In this document: piece by piece, positions 18,201-27,250 of the stretch
Numbering within the stretch: position 1 is the first letter of the stretch
Layout: each line of letters opens with the position of its first letter
Source: Gammaproteobacteria bacterium
Lineage (GTDB): Bacteria; Pseudomonadota; Gammaproteobacteria; Nitrococcales; Nitrococcaceae
Length of the DNA stretch: 37,663 nucleotides
Direction of reading: 5' to 3'
Assembly: GCA_030433275.1 (NCBI GenBank)
Contig: JAUILK010000033.1
Location: 1 to 37,663, forward strand
Notes under the pieces: generated by a model
The model's database searches: none
What the model saw: only the letters and a program-made list of their open reading frames with translations
Told to the model about the DNA's origin: nothing
Made by a program: the position numbers and the translations under genes

Positions 18201-21027
18201 GCCGTTGCCGCAAGGGGGAGTGTCGGAAGTGCCTGCGAACGACTCCGTCCATCCCAGTTCCGAGGTGGCACGAGCGCATACCCAGAGTTCTGACTCCACC
18301 CCCCCTAAACAGTCCGTGGAAGATGCAGAGTTGGTGCAGATCTTCCTTGAGGAGGCCGATGATATCCTGCGTTTTCTCGAGGGCGCCGTGGAGCGCTGGG
18401 AGGCTGCACCGGATGATGATGCTCGGGTGGCCGAGTTGCACCGCTCGTTGCACACCCTGAAAGGGGGGGCGCGGTTGGCTGGGTTTGAAAGCATTGGTCA
18501 TCTCTGCCATGCCTTGGAAAGCGTACTCGGTGACGTGGCCGCGCAACGGGTACCTGCCGATGACAGGTTTTTTGATCTGCTCCACGCCAGCCTGGATCGG
18601 CTGACCGATTTGCTGGAACAAGCCCATGGCGGCGAATGCTCATCGACACCGCAGGGGTTGATTGCACGAATCGAGGAGTTACGTGGCGCAGGGGTCCCGT
18701 TGTCAGCTCCCCGGGGCGATCCGAACCGTGAATTGGTGGAGGTTTTTTTACAGGAGTCTGCCGATATCCTTGCCAACACGGAGACGTTGCTCCACGACTG
18801 GCGCCAGAATCCAGAAGCGTTTAGCGGCGTGCCTGAGCTACAGCGGGCCCTGCACACCCTCAAAGGGGGGGCTCGGATGGCCGGGTTCAAGCCGATCGCC
18901 GATCTTAGTCATGTGTTGGAGACTCTGCTCGAGGCGGTCTCAGAGGGCAAAGTTGGATTGGGCGAGGCGTTATTCGATGGATTGGAGCGCGCTAATGATC
19001 AGCTGTTGACTCTGCGTGGCACAGCTGTCAAGGGGGCCCCTTTGCCTGACGTGCGGCAAATAGTGGAGGGCCTTGCTCGTTTATATCCAGGCGAGTGTGC
19101 GGTGGTCGTTGCCGAGCGGGCTGAGGGAGGCTCTGCACCGGCCACGGGCCAAGCCGAACAAAATAGCAATCATATTTCGCACCGTCAGCCCGATCAGGTC
19201 CGGGTCCATTCCCAACTGCTGGACAGTCTGGTCAATCTGGCTGGCGAAGTCAGCATCTACCGCAGCCGGTTAGAGCAGCAGGGGGGCGATATCGTTTTCA
19301 ATCTGGCAGAGCTGGGGCAGACAGTAACCCGCCTGCGCGAGCAGCTCCGTGCCTTGGAGATCGAGACCGAAGCGCAGATCCTCTATCGCTTTGAGCGTGA
19401 GCAGGATTCAACCGATCGGGGAAGCTTCGATCCCCTGGAGTTGGATCGTTTCTCTCGAATTCAAGAGCTCTCTCGAGCACTGAGCGAGAGTGTTAACGAT
19501 CTTACTAATATTCAGGGCAGTTTGGGCAATCTTAATCGCGAGAGCGAGACCTTGCTATTGCAGCAGTCGCGCGTGAATACCGAGTTACAGGACGGTCTCA
19601 TGCGCACTCGGATGGTGCCTTTTGCCAATCTGGTACCACGCATGCGCCGGGTGGTGCGCCAGGCTTGTGAAGAGCTGGGCAAGCGGGCCCAGCTCAAGGT
19701 TCTCGGGGCCCAGGGGGAGATGGATCGCACCGTGCTCGAGCGGCTTATCCCGCCATTGGAGCACATGTTACGCAATGCCGTGGCCCATGGAATCGAGGCC
19801 CCAGCCGTACGCAGCGGTCTTGGCAAGGCCGAGCTTGGCACGATTTGCGTCGCTTTGGAACGCGAGGGCGCCGATGTCACGATCCGAGTCAGTGACGACG
19901 GCGCCGGCATGAATCTGGATGCCATCCGCAGCAAAGCCATCAGCCGGGGGTTAATGAGTGAGGGGTCGGTGCTCTCCGATAGAGAGATTGTGCAGTTTGT
20001 GCTCGAACCTGGGTTCAGCACGGCTGAGAAGGTGACGCAGATAGCGGGGCGGGGTGTCGGCTTGGACGTGGTCAACGCGGAGATCAAGCGGCTTGGCCGC
20101 AGCCTTGAGATCGACTCGGAACTGGGTGTGGGAACTCAGTTCATCGCCCGCATGCCTTTCACTTTAGCACTTAATCAGGCATTACTTTGCCAAACGGGTG
20201 AAGAAGTCTACGCGATTCCACTATCCAGCATCGAGGGGGTCGTCCGCGTGGGACAAGACGAGCTCCGTGCCGTTTACGCCAGCGCGGACAGCGGTTTTTA
20301 TTCTTATGCCGGTGAGCGTTACGAGGTGCGCAGTCTGGCTGTCATGTTGAGTGTCGGCGATGGTCGTCCACCACCCGAGCGGCTGCGTGTGCCGCTGATT
20401 TTGGTTCAGGCCGGTGACCATCGCGTCGCTCTGCAGGTGGATGAACTGTTAGGGCGGCGCGAGATAGTGGTTAAATCCGCTGGTTTGCAGATCAGCCGGG
20501 TGCCGGGGTTGCTCGGTGCCACGATATTGGCTGACGGTCGCGTAGTTTTCATCCTTGATGTCGGTGCCTTGGTGCGCTACGACATCGGTTCAAGCGAGGA
20601 GGAGGCCGATGAAATACCCACTGTAACTATGTCTTCGTACCATAAGCGTCCACGGGTAATGGTGGTTGATGATTCGATCACCATGCGCAAGGTTGCTGCT
20701 CGACTTCTACAGCGCAATGAGATCGATGTGATCACGGCCAAAGACGGAGTCGATGCCGTAGCCGCGTTGGAGGACATGGTTCCCGATGCGGTGCTGCTCG
20801 ATATCGAGATGCCGCGGATGGATGGTTATGAACTGGCCACTCATATGCGCAATGACGAGCGTCTGCACTCGGTGCCGATTATCGTCATTACCTCCCGCAC
20901 CGGCGATAAGCACCGATTAAAGGCCAAGGAAATCGGCGTGGATCGCTATCTCGGTAAGCCTTACCAGGAGAGCGAACTGTTGGCGGCTCTGCACGAGCTA
21001 CTGAGACAAGCCCAACCACACGCCTAG
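15238..21027 (+). CDS. chpA: Giant hybrid chemosensory histidine kinase ChpA/PilL
   Basis: This is a CheA-like hub kinase of about 1,929 residues. An N-terminal degenerate phosphotransfer-like module (LHQVHGILQMLELYG, His51) and further degenerate helical repeats come first. Four Hpt domains follow, with His at about 668 (FHTLKGSGRLAG), 873 (LHTLTGSARMA, Lys replaced by Thr), 1072 and 1206 (both LHTLKGGAR). Next are a dimerization region, an ATPase core (N box HMLRNAVAHG, G1 VSDDGAGM, F box GFSTAEKVTQIAGRGVGLDVV, G2 GVGTQF), a CheW-like domain (about 1640-1790) and a C-terminal receiver with Asp1855 in LLDIEMPRMDGYE. The ATG at 15238 has GGGGAT upstream. A GTG at 15232 or 15211 is possible. 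It is expected to phosphorylate PilG and PilH. Confidence 0.95.
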   Translation: MKKQTDLDYSALGWVKKELDATLRQAAEVLELCAEGSTDRTELRRCITSLHQVHGILQMLELYGAAALTEEMEQIGLALLVDPAIDADLAQEALMRAILQLQDYLERVASGQQDAAILLLPLINELRGARGVPVIAESALFAPDLDLLCEQPRWPRDGTDSVAVTARQMRSLYQRGLLDYLRGQDSANGLRQMQEALLAMDQAGPDDRRTTLWWLAAGLIDALDAGELVEYAAMTRRLLSQVEHQFKAALESGAEAAVAEDLLRSLLYYLAQASPVTERVAAIQTFYDLPSLMAEHNRIEQSRERLFGPGRDAFSGVARAICEDLAHVKDTLDLYARGSVRNAEDLTSTADLLSRIADTLEVIDLADASRLVREQVAQVCTLRDEGSLEDHRALQVAEALLYVESSLVNLVEGRQRMGQDDDEAGTSRRVLEESEYQPVFAQAISEAIIELGYLKEAIVQFVESGERQRLESIERLVGAVRGSLTLLELERVPELIGATEHWLRECVLSTAEFPSPQALEALADAITGIEYYLEAMRDGRPYGEQGLDVSEYRLRCLGDLGPVSGGVHQAFAGEPAPAVMEEAYVSRPSPPAVDQLMPSADAGIDFSKKRGRVDPEVPVWGERLDPEILEIFLEEADEVLATLRDVFPRWQREVDDTEALLTIRRLFHTLKGSGRLAGALLFGELAWSVENLLNRVLDHTLEPSSQVYASVAETLSVIPELIAELRGAAPPNCDVRQLIRKVSVLSEPSQQNEVAGLTSGAVGAAGQPAGTGEGRGGQESAASAACEPGYVAQAMPAGNDSAQTDGDDEAQQAAGALEMLGKTGDVRLDPVLYEIFGKETGDHLGCIEEFLQECENSNDGQCRVAERLARSLHTLTGSARMAQVGPIAQVGHELEELVSSRYAEGRTLDAPDQAVLKRGARAIRAVVEALGRGAAELPDVSELVRDIGTRRVSLPKLAAEREEHHEAGFSLAQVQADVLEARSVDANEPLPQGGVSEVPANDSVHPSSEVARAHTQSSDSTPPKQSVEDAELVQIFLEEADDILRFLEGAVERWEAAPDDDARVAELHRSLHTLKGGARLAGFESIGHLCHALESVLGDVAAQRVPADDRFFDLLHASLDRLTDLLEQAHGGECSSTPQGLIARIEELRGAGVPLSAPRGDPNRELVEVFLQESADILANTETLLHDWRQNPEAFSGVPELQRALHTLKGGARMAGFKPIADLSHVLETLLEAVSEGKVGLGEALFDGLERANDQLLTLRGTAVKGAPLPDVRQIVEGLARLYPGECAVVVAERAEGGSAPATGQAEQNSNHISHRQPDQVRVHSQLLDSLVNLAGEVSIYRSRLEQQGGDIVFNLAELGQTVTRLREQLRALEIETEAQILYRFEREQDSTDRGSFDPLELDRFSRIQELSRALSESVNDLTNIQGSLGNLNRESETLLLQQSRVNTELQDGLMRTRMVPFANLVPRMRRVVRQACEELGKRAQLKVLGAQGEMDRTVLERLIPPLEHMLRNAVAHGIEAPAVRSGLGKAELGTICVALEREGADVTIRVSDDGAGMNLDAIRSKAISRGLMSEGSVLSDREIVQFVLEPGFSTAEKVTQIAGRGVGLDVVNAEIKRLGRSLEIDSELGVGTQFIARMPFTLALNQALLCQTGEEVYAIPLSSIEGVVRVGQDELRAVYASADSGFYSYAGERYEVRSLAVMLSVGDGRPPPERLRVPLILVQAGDHRVALQVDELLGRREIVVKSAGLQISRVPGLLGATILADGRVVFILDVGALVRYDIGSSEEEADEIPTVTMSSYHKRPRVMVVDDSITMRKVAARLLQRNEIDVITAKDGVDAVAALEDMVPDAVLLDIEMPRMDGYELATHMRNDERLHSVPIIVITSRTGDKHRLKAKEIGVDRYLGKPYQESELLAALHELLRQAQPHA

Positions 21028-21044
21028 GCCGTAAGGAGCAGGAA

Positions 21045-21518
21045 ATGGCGCATTTCCAAGCCGAGCCTATTCGCTGTCTGCTAATTCCGATTGTCGGTCA
21101 TAATCTGTTATTGCCGGCTGGTGTGGTGGCCGAAGTCGTTGGTTATCAGGAGCCTGATCCCCTTCCCGATCGTCTCGTCGATCAGCAATGGCTGCTTGGC
21201 TTCGCAGGCTGGCGTGACCAAGAGGTACCAGTGATCTCCATGGATGCAGTGATGACCGGTGAGCGTGCCGCGCCAAATATTCGCGCCCGGATTGTCATCT
21301 TAAAGGGGTTAGGCCAGCGCGCACAATTGCCGTATTTCGGTATTCTGACTCAGGAGTTGCCGCGGTTGACCACTCTCTCCGAGCCGAGCGTCGAGCAGTT
21401 GGAGGAGTTTGCGCCACTACCGGGAATTCACTGCCAAGTGCTTGCTGGGGGCGAGCCGGCGTTGCTGCCGGATCTGGAGGAAATCGAATCGCAGATGTGT
21501 ACGGCTTTGTTTGGTTAG
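21045..21518 (+). CDS. chpC: CheW-like chemotaxis adaptor ChpC
   Basis: This 157-residue divergent CheW-domain protein lies 17 bases after chpA with AAGGAGCAGGAA before the ATG. Visible features are IRCLLIPIVGHNLLLPAGVVAEVVGYQ at the N-terminus and WLLGFAGWRDQEVPVISMDAVMTGE, the CheW core. In Pseudomonas ChpC is an accessory adaptor encoded at the end of the Pil-Chp cluster. Here it directly follows chpA because chpB (the methylesterase) is absent. It is the last gene of the operon. Confidence 0.88.
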   Translation: MAHFQAEPIRCLLIPIVGHNLLLPAGVVAEVVGYQEPDPLPDRLVDQQWLLGFAGWRDQEVPVISMDAVMTGERAAPNIRARIVILKGLGQRAQLPYFGILTQELPRLTTLSEPSVEQLEEFAPLPGIHCQVLAGGEPALLPDLEEIESQMCTALFG

Positions 21519-21662
21519 CTCCTGAGTCTCCTGTTCTTTAGAGTGCTGCCGGTCGCCATTGGAGCTAGGGGGTGACTCGATTGGGCGGGATGATCTGCTT
21601 GTTTCGGTCTTAAACCGAGCTGCCGCTGCGGTGCGCTTACTACAGAGCGGATGTATTTTATT

Positions 21663-21703
21663 CTTGGGAAGGTCTTTGCAGGGTTTGCGAAGGCCTTCCC
21701 AAG
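21663..21703. terminator. Inverted repeat between convergent chpC and ahcY, possible terminator
   Basis: The arms CTTGGGAAGG (21663-21672) and CCTTCCCAAG (21694-21703) are perfectly complementary over 10 bp around a 21-base loop. The repeat lies 15 bases beyond the ahcY stop and 145 bases beyond chpC, the expected place for a shared terminator. Neither strand shows a T run after the stem, so if it terminates transcription it is not a textbook intrinsic terminator. Confidence 0.45.
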
Positions 21704-21718
21704 GTGTGTGAGTATGGC

Positions 21719-23140
21719 TCAGTAACGGTAATGCTCGGGTTTATACGGGCCGGTCACAGCTACCCCAATATAGCTGGCCTGTTCTTCCGTCAGTTCGGTG
21801 AGTTGGGCATCGATTTTCGCCAGATGCAGCCGCGCCACTTCTTCGTCCAAATGCTTTGGTAGCACGTAGACTCGCTTCTTATAGTTCTGTTCGCCGCGGA
21901 ATAGTTCTATCTGGGCCAGAACCTGGTTGGTGAAGCTGTTGGACATGACAAAGCTGGGATGGCCCGTGGCACAGCCCAGATTAACCAGCCGTCCCTCGGC
22001 AAGCAGGATGATCCGTTTGCCGTCCGGAAAGATCACGTGGTCTACCTGGGGTTTGATGTTTTCCCATGTGTATTGCCGCAGGCTGGTGACGTCGAGTTCG
22101 CTGTCGAAGTGGCCGATGTTGCACAGAATCGCTTGATTCTTCATGCGCAACATATGGCTCTGATTGATCACATGGTAGTTGCCGGTGGCCGTGACGAAAA
22201 TATCGGCTTGCTCGACGATACCGGGTTGCTCCAGATTGACCACGCGGTATCCTTCCATAGCGGCTTGCAGCGCGCAGATCGGATCGATTTCAGTGACCCA
22301 CACGGTAGCGCCCAAACCGCGCAGCGACTGCGCGCAGCCTTTGCCGACATCGCCGTAGCCGCAGACGATGGAGATCTTGCCGGCAACCATGACGTCGGTG
22401 GCGCGCTTGATCCCATCGACCAGTGATTCGCGGCAGCCGTAGAGATTGTCGAATTTGGATTTTGTTACCGAATCGTTGACATTGATTGCCGCAAACGGCA
22501 AACGTCCTTCTTTTTCCATTTGGTACAAGCGGTGGACACCGGTGGTCGTTTCTTCGGTTACTCCGCGGATGCTCTCGAGCAGCCCCTGGTAAAACCCCGG
22601 TTTATTCTCAAGCCGCTGGCGGATGGCCGCGAATGCCGCACGCTCCTCCTCATTAGCAGGGTTGTCCAGTACGCTCGGGTCGGTTTCTGCACGTGCCCCT
22701 AGGGTTGCCACCAAAGTGGCATCCCCGCCGTCGTCTAGAATCATGTTAGGGCGATGATCATCCGGCCATTCCATGATCCGATGAGTGAACTCCCAGTACT
22801 CCTCCAAGGTTTCGCCCTTGTAGGCGAATACCGGGATACCCCGCTGGGCGATGGCTGCAGCAGCATGATCCTGGGTGGAGTAGATATTGCAGGAAGCCCA
22901 GCGCACTGTGGCGCCGAGCTCGACCAGAGTTTCGATCAGGACGGCGGTCTGAATCGTCATGTGCAAGCTGCCGGCAATGCGAGCACCTTTGAGTGGTTTC
23001 TCAGCGCCGTACTTCTCCCGAAGCGCCATCAGGCCGGGCATTTCCGTCTCGGCAATGGCAATTTCCTTGCGACCCCAAGCGGCCAGGGTCAGGTCCGCAA
23101 CGTGGTGGTCGGTTCGGGTGCTTTCCACGACAGCGTTCAT
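21719..23140 (-). CDS. ahcY: Adenosylhomocysteinase (SAH hydrolase)
   Basis: AhcY reversibly splits S-adenosylhomocysteine into adenosine and homocysteine, relieving product inhibition of methyltransferases. Conserved segments are [45 protein letters not shown], the NAD-binding [18 protein letters not shown] and the C-terminal YKPEHYRY. Length is 473 residues from the ATG at 23140, which has GGAGA six bases upstream. The frame remains open to 23218, but that would run through the riboswitch, so the internal ATG is right. It lies downstream of metK on the same strand and is under control of the SAH riboswitch. Confidence 0.97.
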   Translation of the reverse strand: MNAVVESTRTDHHVADLTLAAWGRKEIAIAETEMPGLMALREKYGAEKPLKGARIAGSLHMTIQTAVLIETLVELGATVRWASCNIYSTQDHAAAAIAQRGIPVFAYKGETLEEYWEFTHRIMEWPDDHRPNMILDDGGDATLVATLGARAETDPSVLDNPANEEERAAFAAIRQRLENKPGFYQGLLESIRGVTEETTTGVHRLYQMEKEGRLPFAAINVNDSVTKSKFDNLYGCRESLVDGIKRATDVMVAGKISIVCGYGDVGKGCAQSLRGLGATVWVTEIDPICALQAAMEGYRVVNLEQPGIVEQADIFVTATGNYHVINQSHMLRMKNQAILCNIGHFDSELDVTSLRQYTWENIKPQVDHVIFPDGKRIILLAEGRLVNLGCATGHPSFVMSNSFTNQVLAQIELFRGEQNYKKRVYVLPKHLDEEVARLHLAKIDAQLTELTEEQASYIGVAVTGPYKPEHYRY

Positions 23141-23160
23141 GGTGTTTCTCCATACCTGAA

Positions 23161-23247
23161 CCGAGCGCCGTTGGTTTAAAGGTCCCGATATAATCCGCCG
23201 AGCCTGGCAGGAATCCAAACCATATCCTGTTGCAGCGCTCCTCGGCG
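23161..23247 (-). promoter_or_regulatory. S-adenosylhomocysteine (SAH) riboswitch before ahcY
   Basis: On the minus strand CCGAGGAGCGCTGCAAC (from 23245) is followed by about 20 bases and GCCAGGCTCGG (23208-23198), the conserved halves of the SAH riboswitch core. CCGAG pairs with CTCGG to close helix P1. Further on, AACGGCGCTC (about 23172-23163) supplies the pseudoknot strand complementary to the GAGCGC of the core. The ribosome site of ahcY lies about 12 bases after the pseudoknot, so SAH binding would expose or release translation or elongation of the gene that removes SAH. The sequence match to the known class is strong. Whether control is at transcription or translation is inference. Confidence 0.93.
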
Positions 23248-23414
23248 AGATCGGCTATTGCTCGTATAGGCAAGGGCGTTACGGTGAATGTGCTGGGCGA
23301 GGATGGATCATGCCAGGATATAAAATCCCTCTGTTCTTAACCGTTTGCCTTGGGGGGAACAGCTTCCGTTCCTTTTATGCGCCCGTTGCACCGAACGGCA
23401 GCCTGCCCGGTCGA

Positions 23415-24575
23415 CTACAAGCCGGCGGCTGCCCGCAGCGTTTCGGCTTTGTCCGTTCTCTCCCAGGTGAAGTTCTCCTCCTCGCGGCCGAAGTGTCCGT
23501 ATGCGGCCGTTTCTTGGTAGATCGGACGAACCAGGTCAAGCATTTTCAGGACTCCGTATGGGCGCAGGTCGAAAAACTCGCGTACGAGCTCCGCTAACCG
23601 CGCCTCAGACAGCCGACCCGTTCCGAAGGTCTCGATACTGATTGAGGTGGGTTCAGCGACACCGATCGCATAAGAAACCTGGATCTCGCAACGCTCGGCT
23701 AAGCCGGCGGCGACAATATTCTTGGCGACATAGCGGCAGGCGTAAGCAGCCGAGCGATCCACTTTGGATGGATCCTTGCCGGAAAATGCTCCCCCTCCGT
23801 GACGTGCCATGCCGCCGTAGGTGTCGACGATGATTTTACGGCCGGTCAGGCCGCAGTCTCCCACCGGGCCGCCAATGACGAACTTGCCTGTGGGATTGAT
23901 CAGATACTTGGTCCGATGATCGATCCATTCACGTGGAAGAATTGGTTTGATGATCTCCTCGATCACTGCGTCACGTACATCGGTCTCTTTGATGTCCGGG
24001 GCATGCTGTGTGGAGAGCACCACGGTCTCTATTCCAATCGGGCGATGGTCTTCGTAGCGAAAAGTTATTTGGCTTTTGGCGTCTGGTCGCAACCATGGCA
24101 GTCGGCCGCTTTTGCGCGTTTCGGCCTGGCGCTTGACGAGGCGGTGCGCGTAGGTAATTGGTGCCGGCATCAGGACATCCGTCTCGTTGGAGGCATAACC
24201 GAACATAAGGCCCTGGTCGCCCGCTCCTTGTTCCTCGGGTAACTGCCGATCGACGCCTTGGGCGATATCCGGTGATTGCTTGCCGATGGCATTGAGCACC
24301 GCGCAGGCATCGCCATCAAACCCCATGTCGCCGTGGTCATAACCGATCTCTTTGACCGTTCGGCGCGTCAACTCCTCGAGATCCACCCATGCGCTGGTGG
24401 TGATTTCGCCGGCGATGATGACCATTCCAGTCTTCACCAGCGTCTCGCAAGCGACGCGTGCCTGCCGGTCCTGAGTGAGGATTGCATCCAGCACGGCATC
24501 GGAAATCTGGTCCGCAACCTTGTCTGGATGGCCCGCCGATACGGATTCTGATGTGAATAAGTATTGATTGCTCAT
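23415..24575 (-). CDS. metK: S-adenosylmethionine synthetase
   Basis: MetK makes S-adenosylmethionine from methionine and ATP. This 386-residue protein has [22 protein letters not shown] (methionine and ATP site), [12 protein letters not shown], the P-loop-like [22 protein letters not shown] and [17 protein letters not shown]. The ATG at 24575 begins [13 protein letters not shown], matching the family. The frame is open to 24668, but those residues are not family-like. GAGAG lies eight bases upstream. The 274-base gap to ahcY carries the SAH riboswitch, so ahcY can be controlled apart from metK. Confidence 0.97.
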   Translation of the reverse strand: MSNQYLFTSESVSAGHPDKVADQISDAVLDAILTQDRQARVACETLVKTGMVIIAGEITTSAWVDLEELTRRTVKEIGYDHGDMGFDGDACAVLNAIGKQSPDIAQGVDRQLPEEQGAGDQGLMFGYASNETDVLMPAPITYAHRLVKRQAETRKSGRLPWLRPDAKSQITFRYEDHRPIGIETVVLSTQHAPDIKETDVRDAVIEEIIKPILPREWIDHRTKYLINPTGKFVIGGPVGDCGLTGRKIIVDTYGGMARHGGGAFSGKDPSKVDRSAAYACRYVAKNIVAAGLAERCEIQVSYAIGVAEPTSISIETFGTGRLSEARLAELVREFFDLRPYGVLKMLDLVRPIYQETAAYGHFGREEENFTWERTDKAETLRAAAGL

Positions 24576-25209
24576 TGTTTCGACTCTCTTGGCCTGATCC
24601 GATCGAGTACTGGTCGCGACCGCTGTTGGGTCATGCCCGAGCCAGGTACTCAAAAGGCCGGATTTCATAGGAAAAGGGGATAACTAAATAGGAGTATCGG
24701 CACGGTTAAGGCAGTTTACATCCGGTCCGGAGGAGCCGGTGCGCTCGCTGCGGTTTCGCCGGCTTTGCGGCATCGTGTGCATTGCTGGAACCTCCCTTTT
24801 CCGTGACCGAACGTTATAGAGCGTCGCTCTGGTGTGGGGCGACGCATTACGTTTTAGAGTCTGCTAACTCTTTTCCGAATTGCCGGAGATGTTAACAGTC
24901 TGGCGCAGTTGGCCCAACGAAAAAGGGCCGTGCAAGCGCTTTTTGTGGCATAGGCTTGTGAATACAAGAGACTTTCCGCAGCATCGCGGGTAATCTGAGA
25001 AGGCTCTCCCAGTTCGCCGGCAATTTCAAGTCAAGCGATCGGTTCTCGTGAGAATGCCGCCTTGCCTGAGCCGGGCATCTCAGCGAGAATTACGCGCTGC
25101 TAACGCGAGGGCCACTGGCAGTGTTCGCATATACGTTATGACATGCTGCCCTGCTGGTGGCGCCTTTGCGGTCCTGTTAAGAGCCGACAATCGGATCGGG
25201 AGATACTGA
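24576..25209. other. Divergent intergenic region between metK and tkt
   Basis: These 634 bases contain no convincing reading frame. The left part (to about 24700) must be the metK leader, and I found no SAM riboswitch signature in it. The right part leads into tkt. The clearest structure is the hairpin listed separately at 25043-25089. Small perfect palindromes such as GTTGGCCCAAC (near 24907) also occur. The region is large enough for a small RNA, but I recognise no family. Confidence 0.45.
25043..25089. repeat. Long imperfect hairpin upstream of tkt
   Basis: TTCTCG (25043-25048), GAGA (25050-25053) and TGCC (25055-25058) pair in order with GGCA (25074-25077), TCTC (25078-25081) and CGAGAA (25084-25089). 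This gives a 14-bp stem with small bulges and a 15-base loop. It lies about 120 bases before tkt. No T run follows on either strand, so it is not an intrinsic terminator. It could be an RNA leader element for tkt, part of a small RNA or a dispersed palindromic repeat. Confidence 0.5.
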
Positions 25210-27204
25210 ATGCCATCGCGCCGAGAACTTGCCAATGCCATCCGTGCACTCAGCATGGATGCTGTTCAGCGTGCCAGGTCGGGTCACCCGGGTGCCCCAA
25301 TGGGCATGGCCGATATCGCCGAGGTGCTTTGGAACGATTTTCTGCGCCATAATCCTGACAACCCAAAGTGGTGCAATCGGGACCGTTTTGTGCTGTCTAA
25401 CGGGCACGGTTCGATGCTGCAGTATGCGCTCTTGCACCTAACCGGTTACGGTTTGTCGATTGGTGACTTGCAGCAGTTTCGTCAATTGCATTCCAAGACG
25501 CCGGGCCATCCTGAGTTTGGTTACACTCTCGGCGTGGAGACGACCACAGGGCCGCTCGGTCAGGGTTTGGCCAATGCGGTGGGAATGGCGATTGCTGAGA
25601 AAGTTTTGGGCGCACAATTCAACCGGCCAGGGCATACGATCGTCGATCATTATACGTATGTTTTTCTCGGTGATGGCTGCTTGATGGAAGGTATCTCCCA
25701 TGAGGTATGCTCGCTTGCCGGCACATTGGGGCTTGGCAAGCTCGTTGCCGTTTACGACGATAATGGAATCTCCATCGACGGCAAAGTGACCGGCTGGTTC
25801 ACCGATGATACGCCAGGTCGGTTCGAGGCCTACGGCTGGCACGTAATTCGGGAAATCGATGGGCACGATACCGAGGCCGTGAAGGCGGCCATTGAGCAGG
25901 CTCGAAGCGTTGCAGATCGACCTTCCTTGATCTGCGCCAAGACCATAATTGGCTTTGGCGCACCGAATGTCTGCGGTACTCACGGAGTGCACGGTGCTCC
26001 ACTGGGCGATGACGAGATTCGCGCTACGCGAGAGTTTCTCGACTGGCCGCACCCACCGTTTCACATTCCCGAAGCAATCTATACGGGTTGGGACGCGCGC
26101 GCGTGTGGCGCGCGCTGGGAACACCAGTGGGATGAAACCTTCGCAGACTACAAGCGGGCTCATCCCGAGTTGGCGCGTACTTTCGAGCGCCGGATCCGTG
26201 GTGACCTGCCAGGATCTTGGCAAACGCTGGTACGGGAGCTAATACAGCAAGCCGATGAGCAAGGGCGAACTGTAGCCACCCGGAAAGCCTCGCAAATGGC
26301 ATTGAACGGGTTCGGCCCGTACCTGCCAGAGCTGATTGGCGGATCCGCCGACCTTACAGAATCCAATAACACATGGTGGGATGATTGCGCGGTGGTGAGC
26401 CGGCAGGATGTTGACGGCAATTATATTCATTATGGCGTGCGCGAGTTCGGCATGTCAGCTATTGTTAACGGCATTGCGCTTCACGGTGGTTTTGTGCCTT
26501 ACGCCGGCACCTTCCTGGTGTTCTGCGATTATGCGCGCAACGCCGTGCGTATGGCCGCCCTTATGAAGATTCGGAGTATATTCGTCTATACCCATGATTC
26601 CATTGGTCTAGGGGAGGACGGGCCGACGCATCAGCCGATCGAGCATTTGGCCGCATTGCGTTTGATCCCGAACATCAGTCTTTGGCGGCCGTGTGATACG
26701 GTGGAAGCTGTAGTCGCTTGGCAATCCGCGCTGGAGCATCGCACCGGGCCTACCTGTCTGAGTCTGTCGCGCCAGAATCTGCCCCATCAGGAGCGTGAAC
26801 CTGGGCAACTCGAACAAATTCGCCGAGGGGGCTACGTATTGCGCGACGCCGGTGCAGAACCGCAGGCAATCATCATCGCTACGGGATCTGAGGTAGCGCT
26901 TGCCATAGACGCTCAGGAACGCCTGGCCGCCGAGGGGTATCGTGTGCGGGTGGTTTCCATGCCCTCGGTGGACACGTTTCTTGCCCAAACGGCGGCTTAT
27001 CGGGAGGCGGTTTTGCCGAGCGTCATTACAGCCCGGCTGGCTATCGAGGCCGGCGTGCCCGATTCTTGGTTGCGCTTCGTCGGCCCGCAGGGCCGTATCC
27101 TTGGGTTGTCTACATTCGGCGAGTCGGCTCCGGGGCCGGATGTTTATAAGCAGTTCGGTCTGACCGTCGATCAAGCGGTCGAAACGGTCAAGAATTTACT
27201 CTGA
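25210..27204 (+). CDS. tkt: Transketolase
   Basis: This thiamine diphosphate enzyme moves two-carbon ketol units between sugar phosphates in the pentose phosphate and Calvin cycles. The 664 residues are full length: [21 protein letters not shown] at the N-terminus, [19 protein letters not shown], the ThDP motif [13 protein letters not shown] (from about residue 154) ending in DDNGISIDG, the pyrimidine-domain [17 protein letters not shown], and VFTHDS-like [20 protein letters not shown]. The ATG at 25210 has GGGAG six bases upstream. gapA follows after 46 bases, so this is the head of a tkt-gapA-pgk-pyk cluster. Confidence 0.97.
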   Translation: MPSRRELANAIRALSMDAVQRARSGHPGAPMGMADIAEVLWNDFLRHNPDNPKWCNRDRFVLSNGHGSMLQYALLHLTGYGLSIGDLQQFRQLHSKTPGHPEFGYTLGVETTTGPLGQGLANAVGMAIAEKVLGAQFNRPGHTIVDHYTYVFLGDGCLMEGISHEVCSLAGTLGLGKLVAVYDDNGISIDGKVTGWFTDDTPGRFEAYGWHVIREIDGHDTEAVKAAIEQARSVADRPSLICAKTIIGFGAPNVCGTHGVHGAPLGDDEIRATREFLDWPHPPFHIPEAIYTGWDARACGARWEHQWDETFADYKRAHPELARTFERRIRGDLPGSWQTLVRELIQQADEQGRTVATRKASQMALNGFGPYLPELIGGSADLTESNNTWWDDCAVVSRQDVDGNYIHYGVREFGMSAIVNGIALHGGFVPYAGTFLVFCDYARNAVRMAALMKIRSIFVYTHDSIGLGEDGPTHQPIEHLAALRLIPNISLWRPCDTVEAVVAWQSALEHRTGPTCLSLSRQNLPHQEREPGQLEQIRRGGYVLRDAGAEPQAIIIATGSEVALAIDAQERLAAEGYRVRVVSMPSVDTFLAQTAAYREAVLPSVITARLAIEAGVPDSWLRFVGPQGRILGLSTFGESAPGPDVYKQFGLTVDQAVETVKNLL

Positions 27205-27250
27205 GTCCTCGGCGTATACCAAATCATTTTAGTTAGCTTGGGAGAAAACC

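Noticed and set aside
23336-23380. Inverted repeat GGAAC...GTTCC followed by TTTT after metK
   Set aside because: The stem has only 5 bp and the T run is on the strand opposite to metK and ahcY transcription.
24576-24760. SAM riboswitch before metK
   Set aside because: No SAM-I, SAM-II or SAM-IV core sequence could be found on the minus strand.
24880-25140. Possible 6S RNA because of CTGAG/CTCAG-rich pairing and a large spacer
   Set aside because: The typical 6S closing stem, central bubble and AACCTTGAAC-like segment are missing, and ygfA is not adjacent.
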